From positions 1-64,000 of the forward strand of contig CALESQ010000070.1 in the NCBI GenBank assembly GCA_937907455.1: a DNA stretch of 64,000 bases. The letters are read 5' to 3'. How positions within the stretch are numbered: position 1 is the stretch's first letter; each line of letters opens with the position of its first letter. The translations under genes were made by a program, and so were the position numbers. Below the pieces are notes generated by a model. The model ran no database searches, was not told the DNA's origin, and saw only the letters and a program-made list of their open reading frames with translations. Below, piece after piece: positions 42,762 to 52,314 of this stretch. This DNA comes from an uncultured Caldilineales bacterium. Lineage in GTDB: Bacteria > Chloroflexota > Anaerolineae > JAAEKA01.

Positions 42762-43280
42762 CTATTTGATGATACGGAAAATCAGCATGGCAACGGCCAA
42801 CAGGATGAAAAATTGCCAGCCAAAGATAGCGGGAGGCAACAGACGAACAAAAAAGTTGTAGAAGGCTGAATAAGTAGGAACCACTGACATCATCGGCCAA
42901 TCGGCGCGGGCCAGGTAGTACCAGATGCTGCCGGCCAGCAAATAGCCATTGATCAAACCTACGGCCAGGCTTAATGTGGGCTTTTTGCCGCTGCCCGGAT
43001 AGGTGAGGCCAATGCCCTGGTAGGAGATGAAGGCGATCACCAGCAGCAAGAGTACTGCCAGCAGTGACACTAGCACCGTGACCTGTTGATCGCCCATTCC
43101 TAGAATGCTCATGCGCCCGGTGATGCGACCCGATGCCTCGGCGCCAAACAGAAAAATGATCAGGAACAGGCTGATGAGCAGCATGGTGGTGACGCCTAGC
43201 TCGCGTTCCCAACTGCGCACTACGCCTACCATACCAAACAGCAGGATCAGCACAATAAACAACGATTCAACAGGGCCCAT
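42762..43280 (-). CDS. CvpA-like membrane protein within the dcw cluster
   Basis: A 172-residue membrane protein with about five helices: SLFIVLILLFGMVGVVRSW, TTMLLISLFLIIFLFG, VLVSLLAVLLLLVIAFISYQG, LAVGLINGYLLAGSIWYY and FGWQFFILLAVAMLIFRII. The (F/M)G..R(S/G)W..E start and the GL.NG.LL repeat resemble CvpA-type proteins. The function is not known. It sits 5 bp after a related membrane gene and 7 bp before murCB. Confidence 0.6.
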   Translation of the reverse strand: MGPVESLFIVLILLFGMVGVVRSWERELGVTTMLLISLFLIIFLFGAEASGRITGRMSILGMGDQQVTVLVSLLAVLLLLVIAFISYQGIGLTYPGSGKKPTLSLAVGLINGYLLAGSIWYYLARADWPMMSVVPTYSAFYNFFVRLLPPAIFGWQFFILLAVAMLIFRIIK

Positions 43281-43285
43281 AGCGT

Positions 43286-43960
43286 TTAACCCTTTTTCTT
43301 GCTGCCGCTTTTGGCGCTGTTGCGCACACTGAGCAGCAAAATCAGCACGATAATGAAGCCCAGCAGCCAGCCTACCAGGCGAATGCTCTGCGGGTCACCC
43401 AGCGAGGTGAGCAGGCGGTTGAGAAGGCTGCCTGTTGAAGCGGCCTCGGCTGCGGCGGCCGCGCCGGGGGCTGGGGCAGCCGCAGCGCGCAGAAAGGGAA
43501 TGGGCAGGCGTCCGCCGCTGCCCGGCAGCAGCAACGGCAGCATGGCCGCGCTGAGAAGATAGCCATAGGCCAGGCCAAACAGCATGCCCAGCGGCGAAGG
43601 CTTGCTTTTCCACACCAGACTGAGCAGCATGGCCGCGCCAACTACGGCCAGCACCACCAGCAGCAGCACCATTTGGCGATTCTGCTCGGTCACGGGGCGG
43701 GTAGTGCTTTCCAGCAAGGCAGCCGCGCTTTCCAAATCGCCAGAGGCAATGGCTGCCAAGCCGCCTTTCAGCGTCAGCATCACGCCCAGATACAGGCCGT
43801 TGATGGTGGAGGCAATGGTGTCACTGCGCTTTTCCACCAGAATGAAGATCACCAGCAGCAACAGCAAGGCTGAAATGGCCCAGCGCACCCCTTTGAGGTA
43901 GCCGAACACGCCAAATACCGCCATGATCGCTGCCAGCAGGAAAAGGGTTGTGATGCTCAT
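43286..43960 (-). CDS. Membrane protein, companion of the CvpA-like gene
   Basis: The 224 residues include about five helices: TTLFLLAAIMAVFGVFGYLKG at the start, AISALLLLLVIFILVEKRSDTI, MVLLLVVLAVVGAAMLLSLVW, GMLFGLAYGYLLSAAMLPLLL and GFIIVLILLLSVRN. Between the fourth and fifth lies an Ala/Pro-rich loop (AAAAPAPGAAAAAEAA). The first half has the GYLKG-R pattern and the GL.YGYLL repeat seen in the next gene, so the two are paralogues. ATG 43960 is chosen; longer frames overlap murG. The position between murG and murCB suggests a wall-related role; no family is recognised with confidence. Confidence 0.55.
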   Translation of the reverse strand: MSITTLFLLAAIMAVFGVFGYLKGVRWAISALLLLLVIFILVEKRSDTIASTINGLYLGVMLTLKGGLAAIASGDLESAAALLESTTRPVTEQNRQMVLLLVVLAVVGAAMLLSLVWKSKPSPLGMLFGLAYGYLLSAAMLPLLLPGSGGRLPIPFLRAAAAPAPGAAAAAEAASTGSLLNRLLTSLGDPQSIRLVGWLLGFIIVLILLLSVRNSAKSGSKKKG

Positions 43961-43976
43961 ACGATTACCTGTGTTG

Positions 43977-45311
43977 TCAACGCTTGCTTGCGTCTGGTTG
44001 GGCTTGGGCCAGCAGACGCAGTTCGGCCACAATGTTGGCTGCGGCCTGCGGCTGGGCCAGGGCAGCGGCTGCTTGCTGCATGGCAGCCAATGCCTGCGGT
44101 TGATGTAGCAAGCCCAGCACGGTGGCGGCCAGTTGCCCGGCCAGTTCATTATCGGCCAGCCTGATGGCTGCACCACGTTCGGCCAAATAGGTTGCGTTCA
44201 CATCCTGATGCTGGCCGGAATAAGGATAGGGCACCAGAATGCTGGGCAAACCCAGTGCTGGAAATTCACCCAAAGTTGAGGCCCCGGCGCGGGCTACCAC
44301 CAGATCGGCCGCGGCCAGCGCGGCCGGCATATCATCGTGCAGATAGGCAAAGGCGTGATAGCGCGCTGCCAGTGCAGGTGGCAGCGCCGCGCTTTGCATC
44401 TCGACCGCGGGCCAGTCCAGCTTGCCGCTGATGTGCAGCACCTGGCAATGAGGCAGCAGCTCCGGCAGCGCCTTTGCCAGCGCCGTGTTGAGGCTGTGGG
44501 CGCCGCGACTGCCGCCAAACACCAGCAGCAGCGGCAACTCATCGTTTAAACCAAGCCGCTGTCGCGCGATGCGGCGCTGCCCGGCCAGTTGCAGAATGTC
44601 GCTGCGCACGGGATAGCCCGTGACTACAGCTTTGCCGGGAAACCACCGGGCCACTTCGGCAAAGGAAACACCTACGCGGTCGGCCCAGCGGCTCATGCGG
44701 CGGATGGCTATACCCGGCTCGATGTCGGGCAGGGTGATGAACACCGGCACATGCGCCAGGTGGGCTGCCAGCGCCACCGGTCCGGCGACAAAGCCGCCGG
44801 TCACCAGCAACACGTCAGGGCGAAAACGCTGCACGATCTGTCGTGCCTGCAACACACCACGCCCGGCTCGTAACAGGTTGCGGGCTGCCACCCAGGGCGT
44901 CATGCCGCGCAGTTGACCGCTGTCAATGGCCTGAAAGGGCACACCGGCGCGGGCGGCCAGCTCTTCTTCCACGCTGCCGGCCAGCCCTACATAAAGCAGG
45001 GCATCGGCGGGGCTAGCGTCGGCGCGGGACGCGGCGACTGGTGGATGCGCTGGTGCTGCTGGCCGGGCTGCTGCGTCGGCTGTTGCTGGTTTTGCGGGCA
45101 ATGGTGCGCCGGGCACGGGTGACACGGCGTCCCAACTCGTCGGATTTGCTGGCAAGGCCGGTGCTGGCAGCGCGGACGGCGAAGCCATTGTTGCCGGTGG
45201 CACTGCGGCTGCGTTGAGCGGTGTAGGCGCGTGCGTTGCGAGTGCTTCTAGCACGGCCAAAATTGGGTAGACGTGTCCGCCAGTTCCGCCACCCGAAAGC
45301 AGGAGTCGCAT
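43977..45311 (-). CDS. murG: MurG (lipid II synthase) with Ala/Pro-rich N-terminal insertion
   Basis: A 444-residue glycosyltransferase that adds GlcNAc to lipid I. The start is RLLLSGGGTGGHVYPILAVLEAL, and after an insertion the fold resumes at ALLYVGLAGSVEEELAARAGVPFQAI. The C-terminal half has LLVFGGSRGAHSLNTAL, HISGKLDWPAVE, ADLVVARAGASTLGEFPALGLPSILVPYPYSGQHQDVNA. The insertion (~residues 28-102) is Ala/Pro-rich and absent from ordinary MurG. It coincides with the 299-bp stretch that also encodes the ftsW C-terminus. ATG 45311 follows AGGACAAG. Confidence 0.93.
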   Translation of the reverse strand: MRLLLSGGGTGGHVYPILAVLEALATHAPTPLNAAAVPPATMASPSALPAPALPANPTSWDAVSPVPGAPLPAKPATADAAARPAAPAHPPVAASRADASPADALLYVGLAGSVEEELAARAGVPFQAIDSGQLRGMTPWVAARNLLRAGRGVLQARQIVQRFRPDVLLVTGGFVAGPVALAAHLAHVPVFITLPDIEPGIAIRRMSRWADRVGVSFAEVARWFPGKAVVTGYPVRSDILQLAGQRRIARQRLGLNDELPLLLVFGGSRGAHSLNTALAKALPELLPHCQVLHISGKLDWPAVEMQSAALPPALAARYHAFAYLHDDMPAALAAADLVVARAGASTLGEFPALGLPSILVPYPYSGQHQDVNATYLAERGAAIRLADNELAGQLAATVLGLLHQPQALAAMQQAAAALAQPQAAANIVAELRLLAQAQPDASKR

Positions 45312-46524
45312 ACTCTTGTCCTGAAAGCTCGTTGTTGATAGCGGCTGCCGGAGCGCGTCCTGCTGCCGGTTGTCGTGCCCCATAGCGTGAAATGCTGAGC
45401 AACAAGCCAACACCGGCCATGCAGGCCAGCAGCGAGGAACCGCCGTAGCTGATGAATGGCAGGGTCAGACCGCTAAAGGGCAGCACAGCCAAATTGACTG
45501 CCATGTTTAAAAAGGCTTGCAGGGTGATCCAGGCAGTGAGGCCAATGCCCAGGATTTGCCCAAAGGGATCTTGGCTGCGTTGGGCGATGCGCACCCCGCG
45601 TATCGCCAGCAGGCCGAACAACACCACCACGCCCAGCGTGCCCAACAGGCCAAGCTCGTAGCCGATCACCGCAAAGATGCTGTCGGTGAAGGGCAGTTGC
45701 ACCATGCTGTCGCCGGTGCCCAGCCCCTGGCCGAACCAACCGCCGCGCGTCAGAGCACGCAAAGCCGATTGCACCTGGTCGCTGCCAGCCATGGGATCAC
45801 GCAGAAAGCTGAAATAGTCGTTGACGCGGCGTGCCGCGTAGTCGCTGTTGGTGATCGCCAGCCAGAAGGTCAACGCCACCAGCAGCACCACCACAATCAA
45901 CTGCTTGTTGTCGGCTCCGGCGATGAAGAACATCACCAGAGCGGTCAGCACAATCAGCGCGGTGGTGTCGAAGTCGGGTTGCAGCGCAATCAGCAGCGCC
46001 ACCATGCCCAGCATCACGCCGAAGGGAGCCAGGCCATCGGAAAGCGCTTTTAGCCGGTGACCCTTGGAGCTGAGCCAATAGGCAATGTAGATGATGATAG
46101 TCACCTTGGCGACTTCGCTGGGCTGCACCGACGTGCCGACCAGGTGACGGCGCGAGCCGAGACTTTCCTCACCGAAGATCAGCACTGCCAGCAGCAACAG
46201 CACTGTGCCGATCATCAAGGGCAACGCCAGCCGTTTAAGCACGCGAAAGTCTACCAGGGCTGCCGCGGCCAAGGCTACCAGACCCACCACTACCCAACGC
46301 AATTGGCGCAGTACATAGAAGGTGGATTGGCCGTTGTTCAAGCGATTGGCCTGGTTGTAGCTGGCGCTAAACACCATGATCAGGCCAAAGCCGATCAGCA
46401 CGGCAACGGCGGCCAGCAGCACGATGTCGTAGCGGCCGGGGGCGCTGTTCAGCCGTGAAGGCGCATTGCCGCCACGGCGGGCAGGCGTTTTGGCAGATGG
46501 GCGGGTGGTGTTACGTGATGTCAT
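45013..46524 (-). CDS. ftsW: FtsW, lipid II polymerase of the divisome, with long tail
   Basis: A 503-residue SEDS glycosyltransferase. About ten helices: DIVLLAAVAVLIGFGLIMVFSAS first, then WVVVGLVALAAAALV and others, with GSRRHLVGTSVQPSEVAKVTII, LPFTDSIFAVIGYELGLLG and the signature LPFISYGGSSLLACMAGVG. After ~385 a basic Ser/Arg/Ala-rich tail of ~115 residues has no conserved motif. The last 100 codons overlap murG in another frame. The ATG overlaps the murD stop (ATGA). Confidence 0.94.
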   Translation of the reverse strand: MTSRNTTRPSAKTPARRGGNAPSRLNSAPGRYDIVLLAAVAVLIGFGLIMVFSASYNQANRLNNGQSTFYVLRQLRWVVVGLVALAAAALVDFRVLKRLALPLMIGTVLLLLAVLIFGEESLGSRRHLVGTSVQPSEVAKVTIIIYIAYWLSSKGHRLKALSDGLAPFGVMLGMVALLIALQPDFDTTALIVLTALVMFFIAGADNKQLIVVVLLVALTFWLAITNSDYAARRVNDYFSFLRDPMAGSDQVQSALRALTRGGWFGQGLGTGDSMVQLPFTDSIFAVIGYELGLLGTLGVVVLFGLLAIRGVRIAQRSQDPFGQILGIGLTAWITLQAFLNMAVNLAVLPFSGLTLPFISYGGSSLLACMAGVGLLLSISRYGARQPAAGRAPAAAINNELSGQEYATPAFGWRNWRTRLPNFGRARSTRNARAYTAQRSRSATGNNGFAVRAASTGLASKSDELGRRVTRARRTIARKTSNSRRSSPASSTSASTSRRVPRRR

Positions 46525-47984
46525 GAGGAGAGCGCCTCAACCAGCGCGCGGAAATGATCGCCGCGTGCGGCAAAATCTTTGTAGGCGTCGTAGCTGGTGC
46601 CGCCCGGTGACAGCAGCACCACATCGCCCGGCTGTGCGGCCTGGGCTGCAGCGGCCACGGCTTGATCGAGATCACGACACAGGATCACCGGCAGGTCAGG
46701 GGCCGCCACATGCAGCGCCGCAGCGATCAACCCGGCAGCTTCACCGAACAGCACGGCGCGGCGCACGCGTTGCTGTGCCAGCCGACTGATTTCGTCCCAC
46801 GGCAGGTGTTTATCACGTCCTCCGGCCAGCCAGATGATTGGCTCGGAGAAGCTGCGCAGGGCAGCCGCAGCCCGTTCGGGCGCGGTGGCAATGCTGTCGT
46901 TGATCCAGCGCACCCCGGCTTGTTGGCGCACCAGTTCCAGCCGATGCGCCACGCCGCGGAAGGTGCGCGCCACCTCGGCCATGACTGCGGGCGTGGCACC
47001 GGCTGCCGCGCTGATGATGCAGGCCGCGGCGATGTTCAGCAGGTTATGACGGCCACGCAGCAGCACCGTCGAGATTGGCAGCAACGTTTGTTCGCGGCCA
47101 TCCAGACGCAGCACCAGGGCGCTACCGTCTGCGCTCAGCCAGCAGCCTTCGCCGTGGGGTTGCTGCAAGCCAAAGCCCAGTCGTCGTGCTGCCAGGGGAA
47201 AGTCTACGGCGGGTTGACCTGCCTCAGCGGTGATCTGTACCCGTCCACTGCGCAGCCACGCGCCGGTAAGGGCATCGTCTGCGCCCAGCACGGCTACATC
47301 AGCAGGCTGCTGCCAGCGCACGATGTTGGCTTTGGCCGCGGCATAGTGTGCCATTGAGGGATGGCGGTCCAGGTGGTTCGGTGTGATGTTCAGGATGGCG
47401 GCTCCGTGCGGGCTGCGCGCTTCGCCGCCGTTTTCAGTGTTGAATAGCTCCAACTGAAAGCTGGACAGCTCTAGCACCATTTGGTCAGTCGGGCCGATTG
47501 CCGCCAGTTTGTCTATCAGCGGCACGCCAATGTTGCCACCTACCCACACGGTGGGCGCGGGATGTTGTGTGACGGCATGGGCTTGCAGCATCAACCCTAC
47601 CAGCGTGGTGGTGGTGGTTTTGCCGCTGGAGCCGGTGATCCCCCATACCGGGGTGGGGCTGAGCGCCATGGTCAGCAACGCGTCGTTGCTGAGGGGGATA
47701 CCCTGCCGGCGTGCCGCCCCTGCGAAGGGGATCTGGGGCGGCACACCGCCGCTGAGGCAGAGCAAGTCACAGTCTTCGAGAAGTTCAAGCGGATGACCGC
47801 CGGGAACCACACGCACCGGAAGGCCGGCCAGTTCTGCCAGCGGAGCAGTCAACTGGTCGGCAGGAGCGGCATCACTTAGCGTCACCTGGGCTCCTTCGGC
47901 CACCAAAAAACGCGCCAAGGCCAGCCCTTGACGAGCCAGGCCCAGAATAACCACGCGTTTGCCGGTGAAGGAGTAAGGTGACAT
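46521..47984 (-). CDS. murD: UDP-MurNAc-L-alanine--D-glutamate ligase
   Basis: A 487-residue Mur ligase. Motifs: RVVILGLARQGLALARFL, the P-loop GITGSSGKTTTTTLVG, VLELSSFQLE, AILNITPNHLDRH (metal ligands), RGVAHRLELVRQQAGVRWINDS and TAPERAAAALRSF. The ATG at 47984 is chosen over an upstream frame through low-complexity sequence. It is followed by ftsW (ATGA overlap); 129 bp of repeat-rich DNA separate it from mraY, the widest gap in the upper cluster. Confidence 0.95.
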   Translation of the reverse strand: MSPYSFTGKRVVILGLARQGLALARFLVAEGAQVTLSDAAPADQLTAPLAELAGLPVRVVPGGHPLELLEDCDLLCLSGGVPPQIPFAGAARRQGIPLSNDALLTMALSPTPVWGITGSSGKTTTTTLVGLMLQAHAVTQHPAPTVWVGGNIGVPLIDKLAAIGPTDQMVLELSSFQLELFNTENGGEARSPHGAAILNITPNHLDRHPSMAHYAAAKANIVRWQQPADVAVLGADDALTGAWLRSGRVQITAEAGQPAVDFPLAARRLGFGLQQPHGEGCWLSADGSALVLRLDGREQTLLPISTVLLRGRHNLLNIAAACIISAAAGATPAVMAEVARTFRGVAHRLELVRQQAGVRWINDSIATAPERAAAALRSFSEPIIWLAGGRDKHLPWDEISRLAQQRVRRAVLFGEAAGLIAAALHVAAPDLPVILCRDLDQAVAAAAQAAQPGDVVLLSPGGTSYDAYKDFAARGDHFRALVEALSS

Positions 47985-48113
47985 GGAAGGGAAATAGGGA
48001 AATGGAAAAGCAGACAGGTACGCCGGAGGCGGGTATACAAGTAGGCAGGTCAATATACAAGCCTCCTTGTACACTTATATACTTGTATACTTGTGTACTT
48101 TATGTACTTGTCT

Positions 48114-49118
48114 CTAAATCAACGCCAGCGCCACACCCAGCATACCGGCTAGGATGCCGCACAGGTAGAAGCGCTGCATCACTTGCGTTTCACTCCAGCC
48201 TTTCAGCTCGAAGTGATAGTGCAGCGGAGCCATTTTGAAGATGCGCCGACCCTGGCCGTAGCGCCGTCGGGTATACTTGAACCAACTGATCTGAGTTACC
48301 ACTGAAATGGCCTCAGCCACGAACATGGCACCTACCACCGGCAACAACAGCCATTGCCCGGTCATCAAGGCGACTACAGCCAGCGTGGCGCCGATGGAAA
48401 GCGACCCTACATCGCCCATGATCATGTTGGCAGGATGAACATTGAACCACAAAAAGGCCAACAACGCGCCTACCATAGTCAAACAAAATGCGGCCAACCA
48501 CACCTGCAATTGCAGATAGGCAATGACGCCGTAGCACACAAATGCCACCGCTGCCAGCGAGCCAGCCAGTCCGTCCAGCCCATCAGTGAAGTTCACGGCA
48601 TTGGACATAGCCACAATGATAAATGTAGCCACGGGTATCCAGAGCAAGCCGATGTCAATGCGCTGGCTGATACCCGGAATAGCTACGCTGCGCAGGTGCG
48701 TGGGGCCAAAATGCAGCACCAACGCAATGGCCAGCGCAAAAATCACTTGCCACGAGGCCTTGGTGCGCGCCATGATGCCTTCGCCAAACACGCGGCGGCT
48801 GCGCACCCCTTCCAGGTCGTCAATCAGGCCAAGTGCGCCATACACCACCAGCGTGGTCATGGGGATCAGCACTGATTGACCAATGAGGTTGAAGCCCAAC
48901 AGGTTGGCAATGTTGAGCAGGCCGGTGATGATCAGCACCGGAATGATCACCAGCAGGCCGCCCATGGTGGGAGTTCCCATTTTGAGCTGATGCGAGCCCG
49001 GTTCTTCCACGCGGATCTTCTTGCCCATCTCGTTGCGGATCAGCCAGTTGATCAGGGGTTTGCCCCAAATCACCGCCAGAAAGAAGGTGATCGTGCCCAG
49101 GGCCAGAGAATACGCCAT
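48114..49118 (-). CDS. mraY: Phospho-MurNAc-pentapeptide transferase
   Basis: A 334-residue, ten-helix enzyme that makes lipid I from UDP-MurNAc-pentapeptide and undecaprenyl phosphate. Motifs: SHQLKMGTPTMGGLLVII, ALGLIDDLEG (DD pair), AMSNAVNFTDGLDGLAG with the catalytic Asp region, MGDVGSLSIGATL and APLHYHFELKGWSETQV near the end. ATG 49118 lies 7 bp after the murF stop. Confidence 0.96.
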   Translation of the reverse strand: MAYSLALGTITFFLAVIWGKPLINWLIRNEMGKKIRVEEPGSHQLKMGTPTMGGLLVIIPVLIITGLLNIANLLGFNLIGQSVLIPMTTLVVYGALGLIDDLEGVRSRRVFGEGIMARTKASWQVIFALAIALVLHFGPTHLRSVAIPGISQRIDIGLLWIPVATFIIVAMSNAVNFTDGLDGLAGSLAAVAFVCYGVIAYLQLQVWLAAFCLTMVGALLAFLWFNVHPANMIMGDVGSLSIGATLAVVALMTGQWLLLPVVGAMFVAEAISVVTQISWFKYTRRRYGQGRRIFKMAPLHYHFELKGWSETQVMQRFYLCGILAGMLGVALALI

Positions 49119-49125
49119 GCTTGCC

Positions 49126-50577
49126 TTATCCTTCGGTCGTGTTCGCCTGCGCCAGTGCGTTGGCGATTTCATCCATGTGTACTGCGCGTGAGCCTTTTAC
49201 CAGCACCACGTCGCCCGGGCCGATCACACCGCGCAGCTCGGCAACAGCCGCTGCCGCATCATCCAGCACCAGCACTTTGCTGCCCGGCAAGCCGCAGGCC
49301 ATTGCCTCTTCGGCAATCAGGCGGGCACGTTGGCCCACCGTCACCAGGGTGTCCGCCACATCTGCGGCGCGTGCGCCCACTTTGCGGTGACCTTCCTCTT
49401 CATAGCTGCCTAACTCTAGCATGTCGCCCAGCACGGCAATACGTCGGCCCTTGTCGGCAGACAGATCGGCCAGCAGGTTCAAGGCTGCCATGGTTGAAGC
49501 AGGGCTGGCGTTGTAGGTGTCGTCCAGCAAGGTAGAGCCGTTGACCCCGCGGGCCGCGATCAGGCGCAGTTGCGTGTCGCTTTGCTGCATCCCGCGCACG
49601 ATTTCTTCCCAGCTCAGCCCTTCGGCCAGACCCACCGCGGCCGCACGCAGCGCGGTGTGCACGCTGTGGCGTCCCAACAAAGGCACGCGTACATGCAGCG
49701 TATCGCCCTGGTAATGGAAGCGGAAGCGAATGCCATCCAGCCCTTCACCGGTGATTTCATCGGCCCACAGGTCGGCTGTCGGGTCCAGGCCATAGCGAAA
49801 CACCGGCGCGGCGCTGTGTGCGGCCATCGCCATCACTCGCGGTTCGTCGGCATTTAAAATCGCCACACCATCCGCGGGCAGGGCCTCCACCAGCTCTGCT
49901 TTGGCCTGAGCGATGCGCTCAATGCTGCCCAGCCGCTCCAGATGCACCGGCCCAACGTTGGTTATCACCCCAATGTGCGGGCGGGCCAGATGGCACAGCA
50001 GGGCGATTTCGCCCAGGCCATACATGCCCATTTCCAGCACCACGCGTTCGTGCTGCGCCTTCAGCCCCAACAGGGTGAGCGGCAGGCCAATTTCGTTGTT
50101 CAGGTTGCCGCGGTTTTTCAGGGTGACAAAGCGCTGGCGCAGCACTGCTGCGGTGATTTCTTTGGTGGTGGTTTTGCCCACACTGCCGGTGATGGCCACC
50201 ACACGCGGTTGGAAACGACTGCGCCAGTTTGCCGCCAACTGCTGCAAGGCGTGCAGCGGATCTTCTACCACCACCAGCAAGGGTTGGCCCGGCGCGGGCA
50301 AGGGTTGCGCCGCGGCAGGCTGGCGCAGGTCAATCGTTGCCGCAGTGGTTTCTGTGGGACGGGCAACCAGCGCCGCGGCCGCGCCGCGGCTGAAGGCATG
50401 ACCCACAAAGGCATGACCATCGCTGTGTTCGCCGCGCAGCGCCACAAACAGCGCGCCCGGGCCGGCCTCGCGGCTGTCAATCACCACCTGAGTGATCATC
50501 TCAGTCGGGGGCTGGTCGGTGACGGGCCAGGGAATGCCGCTTAAAATTGTCAACAGGTCAGAAAATGATAGCTTCAC
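49126..50577 (-). CDS. murF: UDP-MurNAc-tripeptide--D-alanyl-D-alanine ligase
   Basis: A 483-residue Mur ligase that adds D-Ala-D-Ala. Motifs: VVIDSREAGPGALFVALRGEHSDGHAFV, the P-loop AITGSVGKTTTKEITA, VLEMGMYGLGEIALL, GVITNVGPVHLERLGS and TLLDDTYNASPASTMAAL. It uses GTG as start, overlapping the ftsI stop (GTGA), and lies 7 bp before mraY. Confidence 0.96.
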   Translation of the reverse strand: MKLSFSDLLTILSGIPWPVTDQPPTEMITQVVIDSREAGPGALFVALRGEHSDGHAFVGHAFSRGAAAALVARPTETTAATIDLRQPAAAQPLPAPGQPLLVVVEDPLHALQQLAANWRSRFQPRVVAITGSVGKTTTKEITAAVLRQRFVTLKNRGNLNNEIGLPLTLLGLKAQHERVVLEMGMYGLGEIALLCHLARPHIGVITNVGPVHLERLGSIERIAQAKAELVEALPADGVAILNADEPRVMAMAAHSAAPVFRYGLDPTADLWADEITGEGLDGIRFRFHYQGDTLHVRVPLLGRHSVHTALRAAAVGLAEGLSWEEIVRGMQQSDTQLRLIAARGVNGSTLLDDTYNASPASTMAALNLLADLSADKGRRIAVLGDMLELGSYEEEGHRKVGARAADVADTLVTVGQRARLIAEEAMACGLPGSKVLVLDDAAAAVAELRGVIGPGDVVLVKGSRAVHMDEIANALAQANTTEG

Positions 50578-52304
50578 GGCAGGCTCGCAGTTTCTTCGGG
50601 AGGTATCCCTAGCATCGGCAGCAGTTGGTTGGCCAGCGCAGCAAACGTCGGCGCGGCAGTCGAGTCGGCCCAGGCATAGGCGCGCGGCATATCCAGCTTC
50701 ACCAGTGCCACAAATGCCGGATTTTCTGCCGGCACAAAGCCTACAAACGAATGGATGGTGTCGGTGGCGTGGTAGCCGTCAGCGGTAGGGATCTGCGCAG
50801 TGCCGGTTTTGCCTGCTACGCGGTAACCCGACACACCGGCCAGCGGCGAGCTTTCTTCCACCACGCTGGTCATCATGTCGGCAATAGCCGCGGCGCTTTC
50901 CGGTTTCAGCACACGGCGCACCGGCGAGCGGTCAGCCCGTTCCAGCCGACCGCGAAACACCATGCTGTCCACTACATGCGGGCGCACCAACAAGCCGCCG
51001 TTGGCAATGGCACAGGTGGCGGTAGCCATTTGTAGCGGCGTAACCGCAATACCTTGCCCAAAGGCATTGGTAGCCAAGTCCGATTGACTCCACAATTCGT
51101 CACCGGGAGTTTTCACCGACCCTGGCATTTCGTTTGCCAGGTCAACTTCAGTCAACTGATCAAAACCGAAGCGCTGCACATACTGGTAGAAACGGTTTTC
51201 ACCGAGCTGTAGCGCCACCTTGGCGGTGGGCACATTCAGCGACAGCACCAGTGCTTGCCGCGCCGTCACCGCGCCATAGTTGCGTTGGTTCGAGTTATAG
51301 ATCAGCCGGTCGCCTACTTCAATAGACAGGCTATCACTGAGGATCGTGCTGGGCGTGATCGCTCCGGCATCAATACCAGCGGCCATGGTGATGATCTTGA
51401 ACACCGAGCCAGGTTCGTATTGGCTGCTGATAGCCGGATCAGCAAAGCGTTGCGGGTCGGCTGCGCTGTATTGGTTGAGATCAAAAGCAGGCAGGCTAGC
51501 CATGGCTAACACAGCCCCTGTGCGCGGCTCCATCACAATGATCGTGCCCGATTGGGCTTGATACTCGCGCAGTGCTTGCATCAGCACCTTTTCTGTGATG
51601 TACTGCATACGGGCGTCTATCGTCAGCACCAGGTCTTGGCCTGTGGCTGAAGGCAAGGTGGCCTGCCAGTTGGGCGGCAGCTTGGCGTAGAAAGCCCGGT
51701 TTTCTTCAGATGCCTCCATAAAAGGTTCTGGCATACTGCGCAAATAGGTGTCGTATCGCTCTTCTACGCCGTAATAGGCCTGCGGCTGGCTGTTGACAAA
51801 GCCGATCAGATGCGCAGCCAGGCCACCTTGCGGATAAAAACGCTGCGGCAAGGCGCGCATACCCAGCGCCGGGTTTTCCCAGGCGGCGATTTGTTGCTGC
51901 GCGGCTTGCGAGGCATTGCGACTCAGCATAACCACACCGGCCTGGCGCTTGGTCAAGGCTTGCAGCAGGGCATCGGGCGCGGGGATCAGATCACTGCCCA
52001 GCACTGCGCTCAACTGCTGTTGCAGCACTTGTTCTTGCCCCTTTGTCACACGGCTTGGCTCTACCCACATCTCCCAGCGATAGGCATCCACCGCCAGCGG
52101 CGAGCCGTGGATATCGGTGATGGTGCCGCGTGCCGGCCCGCGCTGCGCTGCGGTTGTTGCTCCTGCTTCTTGCGCAGTGCCGGTCGCCTCGCGTTTCAGC
52201 ACCTGCCAGCGTATCAACTGCGTGGCCAGAGTCACCAGCGCCAGCAGCAGCGCCAGCGTCACAACGATAATGCGAAAGCGGGGATTGACGGAACGGTTTG
52301 CCAT
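50574..52304 (-). CDS. ftsI: Penicillin-binding protein, FtsI/PBP2B type
   Basis: A 576-residue class B transpeptidase of the septum. One N-terminal helix (FRIIVVTLALLLALVTLATQ) anchors it. The dimerisation region has RGTITDIHGSPLAVDAYRWEMWVEPS. The transpeptidase domain holds SxxK in YEPGSVFKIIT, SxN in LSLNVPTAKVAL and KTGT in RVAGKTGTAQIP. ATG 52304 is used. No PASTA domain is present. It is 10 bp after the ftsL-like gene and overlaps murF. Confidence 0.94.
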   Translation of the reverse strand: MANRSVNPRFRIIVVTLALLLALVTLATQLIRWQVLKREATGTAQEAGATTAAQRGPARGTITDIHGSPLAVDAYRWEMWVEPSRVTKGQEQVLQQQLSAVLGSDLIPAPDALLQALTKRQAGVVMLSRNASQAAQQQIAAWENPALGMRALPQRFYPQGGLAAHLIGFVNSQPQAYYGVEERYDTYLRSMPEPFMEASEENRAFYAKLPPNWQATLPSATGQDLVLTIDARMQYITEKVLMQALREYQAQSGTIIVMEPRTGAVLAMASLPAFDLNQYSAADPQRFADPAISSQYEPGSVFKIITMAAGIDAGAITPSTILSDSLSIEVGDRLIYNSNQRNYGAVTARQALVLSLNVPTAKVALQLGENRFYQYVQRFGFDQLTEVDLANEMPGSVKTPGDELWSQSDLATNAFGQGIAVTPLQMATATCAIANGGLLVRPHVVDSMVFRGRLERADRSPVRRVLKPESAAAIADMMTSVVEESSPLAGVSGYRVAGKTGTAQIPTADGYHATDTIHSFVGFVPAENPAFVALVKLDMPRAYAWADSTAAPTFAALANQLLPMLGIPPEETASLP

Positions 52305-52314
52305 AGGGAACCTG

